A stretch of 20,545 bases of DNA from DASWJZ01 sp050728815 (GTDB lineage: Bacteria > Pseudomonadota > Alphaproteobacteria > Rhizobiales > Afifellaceae), in the NCBI GenBank assembly GCA_050728815.1, contig JBOHKB010000173.1, positions 1 to 20,545 of the forward strand. The letters are read 5' to 3'. This document shows, in pieces, positions 1-6,260 of the stretch (within the stretch, counting starts at the first letter, position 1; each line of letters starts with the position of its first letter). Position numbers and translations under genes: made by a program. The notes under the pieces are model-generated. The model saw only the letters and a program-made list of their open reading frames with translations. It was not told the origin of the DNA and did no database searches.

Positions 1-288
1 CTGCACGACGTGTGGCTGATGCTGCTCTTCGGGGTCGCCGGCTATCTCTTGCGCAAGCTCGGCTATCCCCTCGCTCCGGCGGTGCTCGCCATCGTGCTTG
101 GGCCGCTCGCCGAGCAGTCGCTCAGGCAATCGCTGCTGATGTCGCAGGGCGAGGCGAGCATCTTCTTCACGCGGCCGCTCTCGCTCATCTTCCTCGCCTG
201 CGCCGTGGTGCTCTTCCTCTATCCATTCCTGATGGCTTGGCGGCGGAGGATCGTGCAGGTGAAAGCGGCGCCGGAAGGCGCCGAATAG
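1..288 (+). CDS. tctA: Tripartite tricarboxylate transporter large permease TctA, C-terminal end (5' truncated)
   Basis: The reading frame is open from base 1 and ends in TAG at 286-288, giving the last 95 residues of a membrane protein whose start lies left of the window. The stretch GYLLRKLGYPLAPAVLAIVLG followed by LAEQSLRQSLLMSQG and FFTRPLS is the characteristic C-terminal signature of TctA permeases. A final hydrophobic helix and a basic cytoplasmic tail (AWRRR) follow. TctA is the large inner-membrane subunit of secondary transporters that use a periplasmic binding protein (TctC) and a small membrane subunit (TctB) to import carboxylates. Those partners would be expected upstream, outside the window. 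The GTG at 10 is internal and not a real start. Family assignment is firm; the substrate cannot be read from this fragment. Confidence 0.9.
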   Translation: MHDVWLMLLFGVAGYLLRKLGYPLAPAVLAIVLGPLAEQSLRQSLLMSQGEASIFFTRPLSLIFLACAVVLFLYPFLMAWRRRIVQVKAAPEGAE

Positions 289-332
289 CCGGAGCGGAGG
301 GCGATTCTTCCTCCCCGCCCGCCCGCTCTCGC

Positions 333-366
333 AGAAAAGGGCGCTGCTCACGCGGCGCCCTTTTCT
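333..366. terminator. Bidirectional hairpin terminator between convergent tctA and FAH genes
   Basis: A perfect 12-bp inverted repeat, AGAAAAGGGCGC at 333-344 and GCGCCCTTTTCT at 355-366, encloses a 10-nt loop. The GC core is flanked by an A run on one side and a T run on the other, so it reads as a GC stem followed by TTTT in both directions. It lies between the stop codons of two convergent genes (288 and 390), where a shared terminator is expected. Confidence 0.85.
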
Positions 367-389
367 CTGAAGCCCGGTCGTTTTCGCGG

Positions 390-1094
390 CTACTCGACTT
401 TCACCCTGAGGTCGCCCACCCCGTCGATGTGACCTTCCAGCAGGTCGCCGCGCTTGACCGGCCCGACGCCCGACGGCGTGCCGGTCATGATCACGTCGCC
501 GGGCGCGAGGCGAAAAAGACCGGAGAGATAGGCGACCGCCTCCGGCACCTTCCAGATCAGCTGGTTCAGGTCGCCCTCCTGCACGGTCTTGCCGTTCACC
601 TTCAGCCAGATCGCGCCCGATTGCGGATGCCCGATCTCGGCGGCGGGGAGGATCTCGCCGACCGGCGCGGAATGCTCGAACGCCTTGCCGCTCTCCCACG
701 GGCGGCCGAGCTTCTTCGCTTCGCCCTGCAGGTCGCGGCGCGTCATGTCGAGGCCGACCGCGTAGCCGAAGACGTGGCCGAGCGCCTCGCTGACCGGGAT
801 GTTCTCGCCGCCTTTCGACAGGAAGACAACGAGTTCGATCTCATGATGCACGTCGCTCGTGCCGGAAGGGTAGGGGAAGCTGCCGCCGCCCACGACGAGG
901 TTGTCGGGATTCTTCTGGAAGAAGAACGGCGGCTCCTTGTCCGGATCGCCGCCCATTTCGATCGCATGCGCCGCGTAGTTCCGCCCGACGCAATAGACGC
1001 GCCTCACCGGAAAGAGCTTGCTCGTGCCTCGCACGGGAACGCCGGTCACCGCCGCGGGCTCGATCACGTAGGCTGTCGAAGGCTGATAGTTCAT
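390..1094 (-). CDS. Fumarylacetoacetate hydrolase (FAH)-family enzyme, fumarylpyruvate hydrolase-like
   Basis: This is a 234-residue single-domain FAH-fold hydrolase. Enzymes of this group cleave or decarboxylate beta-diketo or oxo acids with a bound Mg2+ or Mn2+. It shows the family landmarks in order: VYCVGRNYAAHA at about 33-44, PPFFFQK at 55-61, HHEIELVV at 83-90 (E85 and E87 as metal ligands), D116 in GLDMTRRDLQ as the third ligand, GRPWESGKAFE, and the C-terminal MTGTPSGVGPV. The layout resembles fumarylpyruvate hydrolases of the gentisate pathway more than long FAH or HpcE proteins, but other FAH activities cannot be excluded. The ATG at 1092-1094 is chosen because the family N-terminus begins just after it; an open frame further upstream only runs through the permease gene. 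It is the last gene of the ABC operon, 26 bp after the second permease gene, suggesting it acts on a product of the imported compound. Confidence 0.88.
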   Translation of the reverse strand: MNYQPSTAYVIEPAAVTGVPVRGTSKLFPVRRVYCVGRNYAAHAIEMGGDPDKEPPFFFQKNPDNLVVGGGSFPYPSGTSDVHHEIELVVFLSKGGENIPVSEALGHVFGYAVGLDMTRRDLQGEAKKLGRPWESGKAFEHSAPVGEILPAAEIGHPQSGAIWLKVNGKTVQEGDLNQLIWKVPEAVAYLSGLFRLAPGDVIMTGTPSGVGPVKRGDLLEGHIDGVGDLRVKVE

Positions 1095-1120
1095 GCGTCG
1101 CGTTCCTGTTGTGGGAGGGA

Positions 1121-1876
1121 TCAGGTCCGGCTCGCCGCGTAGTAGTCGACCCGGCGCTCGAGCCACGCCAGGGATTCGGAGAGGATGAAGGCGAAGGCGA
1201 GGAGGACGAGAAGCGAGGCCCAGAACTCCTCCATCGCGAACCGGCGCATGTAGCGGCTGAACAGCTCGCCGAAGCCGACGATGGTGACCAGCATCTGTCC
1301 GATGATGACGCCCTTCACCGCGCGGATCAGGCCGAGGCGGATGCCGGCCAGGATTTCGGGCAGGGCCGCCCAGATGTAGATGTCCTTGAACGCCTGCCAG
1401 CCGGTAGCTCCGAAGCTGTGCGCCATCTCCACCAGCGAAGGCGATATCGAGCGCACGCCGGCACGCGCGTCGAGCACGATGATCCACATGGCGAAGAGGA
1501 CGACCGTCATGATGATGGTCGTCTGGCCGAGCCCGAAAATGACCATGATGACCGGCACCAGCGCGGTGAGCGGTGCGCTCAGGAACAGGTTCACCCAGGG
1601 CAGGAAGATGCGGTCGGCGATGACGGAGCGTCCCATCAGGATGCCGAGCGGTACGCCGACGACGATCGCAATCGCATTGCCGATCACGAAGGCATAGCCG
1701 GTCACCCAGAGCGCTTTCATGAAGCCCGGCGTCGGGATGATGTCGACCGCGCGCGCGAACACGCCGGACAGCGGCGGGAGCAGGATGCTGAGATCGAGCT
1801 GCCCGACGATCTCCCAGAGCACCGCCCAGATGAGCAGCGCACCGACCATCGGAATGCGCCAGCCATAGATCGTCAT
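1121..1876 (-). CDS. ABC transporter permease, SsuC/TauC-like (second permease of the operon)
   Basis: This is a 251-residue inner-membrane protein of the binding-protein-dependent transport permease family (BPD_transp_1). It has about six hydrophobic segments, beginning with one near residues 8-26. The cytoplasmic EAA loop that docks onto the ATPase is visible as SLVEMAHSFGATGWQAFKDI, followed by the typical LPEILAGIRLGLIRA. The length is normal for SsuC/TauC relatives. The ATG at 1874-1876 starts 4 bp after the ATPase stop, so the two genes are translationally close. A different permease of the same family lies upstream of the ATPase gene, so the channel is probably a heterodimer. The ligand is not determinable from the permease. 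Confidence 0.92.
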   Translation of the reverse strand: MTIYGWRIPMVGALLIWAVLWEIVGQLDLSILLPPLSGVFARAVDIIPTPGFMKALWVTGYAFVIGNAIAIVVGVPLGILMGRSVIADRIFLPWVNLFLSAPLTALVPVIMVIFGLGQTTIIMTVVLFAMWIIVLDARAGVRSISPSLVEMAHSFGATGWQAFKDIYIWAALPEILAGIRLGLIRAVKGVIIGQMLVTIVGFGELFSRYMRRFAMEEFWASLLVLLAFAFILSESLAWLERRVDYYAASRT

Positions 1877-1880
1877 GGCT

Positions 1881-2684
1881 CTATTCCAGGTACTGCTTCA
1901 GGCCGCGCCAGATGGCGTCGACCGTGTCTAGATAGACCGGGTGGCGGCGGATCGCGTCGGGGTCGCCCTCGCGCGAGATGTCGGGCTCGATCACCTGCTG
2001 AATGCGGCCCGGGCGCGGCGATAAGAGCACGATGCGGTCGGAAACGTAGACGGCTTCCTCGATCGAGTGCGTGACGAAGATGAAGGTCTTCTTCTCCTGC
2101 GCGATGAGCTTCAGGAGGTCCTCCTGGAATTTTCGCCGCGTCTGCTCGTCGACGGCGGAAAACGGCTCGTCCATCAGGAGCACGTCGGCATTGACCGAAA
2201 GCGCCCGCGCGAGCCCGACCCGCTGGCGCATACCGCCGGAAAGCTCGTGCGGGTATTTCTCCTCGAATCCGGCAAGCCCGACCTGTTTGATGTAGCGGCG
2301 CGCGGTCGCTTCGCGCTTCTCCCGCGCCTCCCCGCGAAGCTCGAGGCCGAAGGCGACGTTCCTGAGCACGGTCGCCCACGGCATCAACGCGAAATCTTGG
2401 AAGACGAAGGCGCGCTCAGGTCCCGGCCCGCTGACCGGACGTCCGTTGACAAGTACCTCGCCGGACGTGGCCGGGAGGAGGCCCGCGATGATCTTCAGGA
2501 GGGTGGTCTTGCCGCAGCCGGAAGGGCCGAGCAGCGATGTCAGCTCACCGCGCGGAAAATCGACGCCGATGTCGTCAAGCGCGTGCGTTCCGCCCGGATA
2601 GATCTTGGAGATACCACGCACCTCGACCACGGCCTCCCGCTGAGCGACAGGGCGTGGCGTGGCAAGCTTTGCCCGCGCGCTCAT
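1881..2684 (-). CDS. ABC transporter ATP-binding protein, SsuB/TauB-like
   Basis: This is a 267-residue ATPase that energises the import system. All nucleotide-binding elements are intact: Walker A GPSGCGKTT at 53-61, Q-loop Q96, signature LSGGMRQR at 148-155, Walker B VLLMDEP at 168-174 followed by the D-loop, and H-loop H206 in FVTHSIEEA. The sequence is typical of the nitrate/sulfonate/taurine ATPase group. The start is the ATG at 2682-2684. It overlaps the stop of the upstream permease gene by four bases (ATGA), which indicates translational coupling; an open frame running further upstream is antisense-type shadow inside the permease gene. The single ATPase gene sits between two permease genes and presumably homodimerises under both. 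Confidence 0.95.
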   Translation of the reverse strand: MSARAKLATPRPVAQREAVVEVRGISKIYPGGTHALDDIGVDFPRGELTSLLGPSGCGKTTLLKIIAGLLPATSGEVLVNGRPVSGPGPERAFVFQDFALMPWATVLRNVAFGLELRGEAREKREATARRYIKQVGLAGFEEKYPHELSGGMRQRVGLARALSVNADVLLMDEPFSAVDEQTRRKFQEDLLKLIAQEKKTFIFVTHSIEEAVYVSDRIVLLSPRPGRIQQVIEPDISREGDPDAIRRHPVYLDTVDAIWRGLKQYLE

Positions 2685-3568
2685 GTGCGCGCCTTCTTCT
2701 CGGGCCGGAAGACGGTCACCTCGATACGCTCCAGCAGCTCGATGAACAGCACGGAGAACAGGATGATCGAGAGGATCGCCGCATACATCTGGGGATACTG
2801 CGCCTTCGAGCGGTTGAACGTGATGATGTCGCCGACGCCGGTCGGCGTGATGAGCAGCTCGGCGAGGATCGCGCCGATGAATCCGGCGGCGCAACCGAGG
2901 CGGAGCCCCGCGAAGATTACCGGGCTTGCGGCCGGGAGGATGACGCGCAGGATCAGTTGCCGGCGCGAGGCGAGAAAGGACCTCCCCATCTCGATGAGCG
3001 AGCTCGGCGCATGCCGCACGGCGGCGAAGGAGTTCAGCACGATGACAGGCATCGCCATAATGCAGACGACGAGCGTCTTGGCGGTGAGCCCGATCCCGTA
3101 GGCGAAGATGACGAGCGGAATGAGCGCCGCGAGCGGCGCGGCCTGCGCCACGATGAAGATCGGCGAGGCGAACCACTCGGCTTTGCGGTTCAGGCCCATT
3201 GCGATCCCGATGCCAATGCCGAGCAGCGCCGATATAACTAGGCCGAGGATGAGTGGCTGAAGCGTGATCGAGAAGCCGCGGATGAGCGAGCCGTCGGCGA
3301 TCATGCCGCCGAGCGCCGACATTGTCTGAAGGAAGGTCGGGAAGGCGTGGCTGACCGGCACGCGCCCGGCCCATTCCCATGCGACGCAGAGAACGACGGC
3401 CGAGAGGATGCGCAGCGTCAGCGGATGGCCGAGCAATGCCCCGACCGGGGTAGCCTCCCGGTCGATCAGCGCCGTCCGGGGGGCTGACCTCCCGAACGGC
3501 AGGAAGCGGCCGAGGCGGAGCTCGCCGAGTAGCTCCGCCTCCGCGTCTGTTCTGCGATCAACCACCAA
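2681..3568 (-). CDS. ABC transporter permease, SsuC/TauC-like (first permease of the operon)
   Basis: This is a 295-residue inner-membrane permease of the BPD_transp_1 family. It begins with a long hydrophilic N-terminal stretch of about 50 residues, followed by about six membrane segments. The ATPase-docking EAA loop appears as SLIEMGRSFLASRRQLILRV before LPAASPVIFAGLRLG. The start is uncertain: the frame opens with consecutive TTG (3568) and GTG (3565) codons that overlap the stop region of the binding-protein gene by about 11 bp. A shorter form starting further downstream is possible because the first 40 residues look unstructured and no ATG is available there. Its 3' end overlaps the ATPase gene by ATGA. 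It differs in sequence from the other permease in this operon, so the pair probably forms a heterodimeric channel. Confidence 0.88.
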   Translation of the reverse strand: MVVDRRTDAEAELLGELRLGRFLPFGRSAPRTALIDREATPVGALLGHPLTLRILSAVVLCVAWEWAGRVPVSHAFPTFLQTMSALGGMIADGSLIRGFSITLQPLILGLVISALLGIGIGIAMGLNRKAEWFASPIFIVAQAAPLAALIPLVIFAYGIGLTAKTLVVCIMAMPVIVLNSFAAVRHAPSSLIEMGRSFLASRRQLILRVILPAASPVIFAGLRLGCAAGFIGAILAELLITPTGVGDIITFNRSKAQYPQMYAAILSIILFSVLFIELLERIEVTVFRPEKKART

Positions 3569-4547
3569 GATTCTTCTTCGCCGCTTCGATCGGGCGCAGA
3601 TCCCAGAAATCCTCGACCTTCAGGTCGGCGGCGGGGCCCTTCAGCTGGCCTGCGTCGACGTAGAACTGGAGGTCGCCGCGTGCGAGCTCTTCGCTGGCTC
3701 CTTCGGGGTTCCAGATGCCGGCCTCGACGCCCTCTTCATAATATTCGGGAACTTCCGCGACGGCTTCCGGCTGATCGGCGAGAAGGTTCCGCGCCGCGCG
3801 CTCCTGCTCGATGACGCCCGGATTCTCGTTCATCTCGCGCCAGAGTTTCAGCAGCTCCTCGACCAGGACGGTGGCGGTCTCCATGTTGGCCTCCACCCAG
3901 TCCGAGTTGGCGAAGAGGATCTCGTCGCTGACAGGGTCCTCGACGCCGGGAAGCACGTGGAACTTGTCCGGCGCCTCGGCGATGATCTTGTTCTTGTTCG
4001 AGAGGTCGAGGATCGACGCCTTGATCGTGCCGTTGAGCAGCGCGACCACTCGGTTGCCCGAGCCAGTCACGTAGGAGCGCTCGCCGATGGTGATTCCCTC
4101 GCGGGCCGCCATCACGTCGCCGTAAGCTTCCGTCGCAGAGCCGCGCGAATTGAACGTGAAGGGCTGTCCGTCGAGATCCTTCCACGACTTGTATTCCGTC
4201 GAGACGACCGGGAAGAAGACCAGCGCCGACATCTGGAAGAGATTCTTCAGAGGCACCTGCGTCTGCTGGATGACCGAATAGGGGGTGCCGATGCCGACAT
4301 CCATCTGGCCGCCGACGATCGCCTGCACGGCGAGGTCTTCCTCGGCGAAGGAGGTCAGCTCGTAATTCACGCCGCGGTCCTTCGCGCGCTCCAGCGCGAC
4401 GATGAAGGCGAGCGTCTCCTCGGAGACCACGTCGCCGAGCGCCACGCGCACGGTCTCCTGCGCATTGGCGATCGTCGCGCCGAGCGCGAGGCCCGCGGCG
4501 AACAGGCCGGCAGCGACGCCGCTTACCAGTTTCGTATGTACCGACAT
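3558..4547 (-). CDS. Periplasmic substrate-binding protein of the ABC transporter (NMT1/SsuA-like)
   Basis: This 329-residue precursor is the first gene of the minus-strand operon. A classic signal peptide runs from M1 through a basic start (HTK) and an alanine/glycine/leucine core to the cleavage site ANA, between residues 29 and 30. The mature protein begins QETVRVALG, the first beta strand of the type II binding fold. It continues with a segment ending QAIVGGQMDVGIGTPY, typical of the nitrate/sulfonate/thiamine-precursor (NMT1/THI5-like) group. The ATG at 4545-4547 is preceded by GGGAGGA at good spacing, which fixes the start. The protein should bind the ligand in the periplasm and deliver it to the two permeases encoded downstream. 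The ligand cannot be read directly; the FAH-family enzyme in the operon favours an organic acid. Confidence 0.9.
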   Translation of the reverse strand: MSVHTKLVSGVAAGLFAAGLALGATIANAQETVRVALGDVVSEETLAFIVALERAKDRGVNYELTSFAEEDLAVQAIVGGQMDVGIGTPYSVIQQTQVPLKNLFQMSALVFFPVVSTEYKSWKDLDGQPFTFNSRGSATEAYGDVMAAREGITIGERSYVTGSGNRVVALLNGTIKASILDLSNKNKIIAEAPDKFHVLPGVEDPVSDEILFANSDWVEANMETATVLVEELLKLWREMNENPGVIEQERAARNLLADQPEAVAEVPEYYEEGVEAGIWNPEGASEELARGDLQFYVDAGQLKGPAADLKVEDFWDLRPIEAAKKNLGG

Positions 4548-4606
4548 TTCGTCCTCCCTCTGGCTGGCATTTCGGATTGTCGATGTGCTGCCGGAGCGAA
4601 GATGCC

Positions 4607-4621
4607 GGCAACGCCATTGCC
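4607..4621. promoter_or_regulatory. Second small inverted repeat beside the operator candidate
   Basis: GGCAA (4607-4611) and TTGCC (4617-4621) form 5-bp arms around a 5-nt centre, touching the larger palindrome that starts at 4621. The spacer length equals that of the larger repeat, but the arms are short and could occur by chance. Confidence 0.3.
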
Positions 4622-4643
4622 TAACCAATCCTGTATTGGTTAG
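4621..4643. promoter_or_regulatory. Candidate GntR-family operator (perfect inverted repeat)
   Basis: CTAACCAAT at 4621-4629 and ATTGGTTAG at 4635-4643 are perfect 9-bp arms around the 5-nt centre CCTGT. The site is in the divergent intergenic region, 73 bp from the binding-protein ATG and 40 bp from the regulator start. It is AT-richer than its surroundings. Position and symmetry fit a dimeric regulator such as the adjacent FCD-type GntR protein acting on one or both promoters. That this protein binds it is inference. Confidence 0.7.
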
Positions 4644-4683
4644 AACATACGGGCGGATCGATCAAGGAAGAAGGGGCGTTTTG

Positions 4684-5424
4684 GTGCGCGCCGAGGAGAA
4701 CCGTTTCGAGCGCCCGGAAGCGGCTGCGGGGCCGGAAAACGGCGGCGACCGCGGCGAAAGCGCGCTGACGCAGCTCCGCGCGTGGCTCGCGCAGAAGGCG
4801 CTGCCGCCCTCGACCCGGCTGCCGCCCGAGCGCGAGCTTTCCGAGATGCTCGGCGTGTCTCGCGGCGAGCTCCGGAAGGCGCTCGCGATCCTTGAACGCC
4901 AAGGCGAACTGTGGCGGCACGTCGGCAAGGGAACCTTCATCGGCGCGCGGCCGGTGGCGGAGATTCACTCCGTCGCCGCCATCGCCGCGCAGACCAGCCC
5001 GGCCGAAGTGATGCGCGCACGGCTTGCTGTCGAGCCGGAGATCGCGCGCGAAGCGGCGCTCCATGCAAACGCGGACGACATCGCCGAGATGCGCCTCTGC
5101 GTCGGCGGGGCGCGCAGCGCCGAGACCTGGCGGCACTACGAGACGTGGGACAACCGCCTGCACCGCGCGGTGGCGGAGGCGGCGCACAATCCGTTGCTCC
5201 TCTCGATCTTCGATACCGTCAACGCTGTCCGGCGCACGGTCGTGTGGGGCCGCATGCGTGTCGACGGCCCGCGCCCGCCCGCCGACCACCACAGCTTCGC
5301 CGAGCACGAGGCGATCGTGGCGGCGATCGAGGAGCGCAACCTCGCCGCCGCCGCGAGCCGCATGCGGCTGCATCTCCAGAACGTGCAGGCGTTCTTGCTG
5401 GAGCAGGCCGAAGCGGCGGAGTGA
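4684..5424 (+). CDS. GntR-family transcriptional regulator, FadR/FCD subfamily
   Basis: This is a DNA-binding regulator of about 246 residues. The winged helix-turn-helix is at about residues 22-80: LPPERELSEMLGVSRGELRKAL, then LERQGELWRHVGKGTFIG (helix-turn-helix and wing). The C-terminal all-helical FCD ligand domain runs from about 95 to 240, with the usual metal-site pattern: D and H in WDNRLHRAVAEAAHNP, H in FAEHEAIVAAI, and a late H in MRLHLQNV. Such proteins typically repress catabolic or transport operons until an organic acid binds. The start is taken as GTG 4684 (TTG 4681 is an alternative), preceded by AAGGGG at 4671-4676. The open frame continues upstream but there runs antisense to the binding-protein gene and lacks family similarity. 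It is divergent from the ABC/FAH operon, its likely target. Confidence 0.9.
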   Translation: MRAEENRFERPEAAAGPENGGDRGESALTQLRAWLAQKALPPSTRLPPERELSEMLGVSRGELRKALAILERQGELWRHVGKGTFIGARPVAEIHSVAAIAAQTSPAEVMRARLAVEPEIAREAALHANADDIAEMRLCVGGARSAETWRHYETWDNRLHRAVAEAAHNPLLLSIFDTVNAVRRTVVWGRMRVDGPRPPADHHSFAEHEAIVAAIEERNLAAAASRMRLHLQNVQAFLLEQAEAAE

Positions 5425-5434
5425 GGCTCGCGGC

Positions 5435-6247
5435 CTAGCCTGCACTGGCGCGGGCCGCGGCGTCGGGGAGCGGTTTGCGGCTCAGGATGAGGATGCCGTT
5501 CAGCGGCCCCTTGCGTGTCGGGACGGGGAGCGTCACGAGTTTTCGCGAAAGCGGCGCAGTCGCGGGCCCGGGCGAAAACTCCGGCGGCACGACAAACGCC
5601 ATGATCCCGTCATCCGCCAGCAGTGGAACGAGGTCGTCCAAGAAATGCTCGACCGACCAGTGGAAGCCGATGCTGTAGAACGAATGGATGAAGTCGAACG
5701 GGCCGGGCAGCTCGGGTAGCCCGGCTTCGCGGGCGTTGTGGATCGTAACGCCGCCGACGCCGTTGAACGCCAGCACCGATCTCAGCGCCGCGATGTCGCC
5801 GCAGAAGGAATCGTCGAAGCGTGGCCCGAGTCTGGTGTACTTGGTCGAAGAACCTTCTCCTTCCCATGCATGCAGCTTGCGCCAGCCGAGCGTCTTCGCA
5901 AAAAAGATCAGCGAACGGCCAAGCCCGGGCCCGAGCTCCAGCACTTTCGGCGAGGGAGGCAGCGCCGCAAGAACCGGCGCGAGCGCGCGGTATTCGCCCC
6001 AGCACGATTCGTTCTGGTTCGCCTCGAAGGCGCGCCGGAGCTTTTCGTCCGCGGGCATGTCGAAACCGGGCGAGATCAGTTTTATCGCGCGGGCAAGCTC
6101 CGGCGTCATCGGCGGAATGCGGACGACATGCTCGAGCTTCCGGAGTGCCGGATCGGAGACGTAGGGCGGCTTTCTGAGGCCGAGCGCGTGGCGGAAGCCT
6201 TCGCGGAGAGGCTTCAGGAGAGCCGCGCCAAGGCTTCTGTTTGCCAC
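5435..6247 (-). CDS. Class I SAM-dependent methyltransferase-like protein
   Basis: This 270-residue protein has a Rossmann-type methyltransferase core. Motif I, VLELGPGLGRS, is at about 102-112, followed by an acidic segment (HAWEGEGSS) and a later FDFIHSFYSIGFHW segment resembling motif IV. The N-terminal 95 residues are not recognised and contain no obvious signal peptide. The GTG at 6245-6247 is preferred because GGAAGG (complement of 6253-6258) lies five bases upstream; an open frame further upstream enters the RND gene. It follows the RND pump gene by 13 nt on the same strand, so it is probably the third gene of the efflux operon. It converges on the GntR regulator gene with only 10 bp between stop codons. 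The substrate is unknown; the sequence does not resemble rRNA or ubiquinone methyltransferases that I know well. Confidence 0.75.
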   Translation of the reverse strand: MANRSLGAALLKPLREGFRHALGLRKPPYVSDPALRKLEHVVRIPPMTPELARAIKLISPGFDMPADEKLRRAFEANQNESCWGEYRALAPVLAALPPSPKVLELGPGLGRSLIFFAKTLGWRKLHAWEGEGSSTKYTRLGPRFDDSFCGDIAALRSVLAFNGVGGVTIHNAREAGLPELPGPFDFIHSFYSIGFHWSVEHFLDDLVPLLADDGIMAFVVPPEFSPGPATAPLSRKLVTLPVPTRKGPLNGILILSRKPLPDAAARASAG

Positions 6248-6260
6248 AATAACCTTCCGC

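Noticed and set aside
12..1142. A 376-codon plus-strand open frame through tctA, the terminator and the FAH gene
   Set aside because: It crosses a perfect terminator and is out of frame or antisense to two clear genes.
2685..3380. An upstream extension of the ATPase reading frame
   Set aside because: It overlaps the first permease gene in another frame; the ATGA-coupled ATG at 2682-2684 matches the family N-terminus.
4402..4683. An N-terminal extension of the GntR regulator
   Set aside because: The extra residues are antisense to the signal-peptide end of the binding-protein gene, run through the operator candidate and have no GntR similarity.
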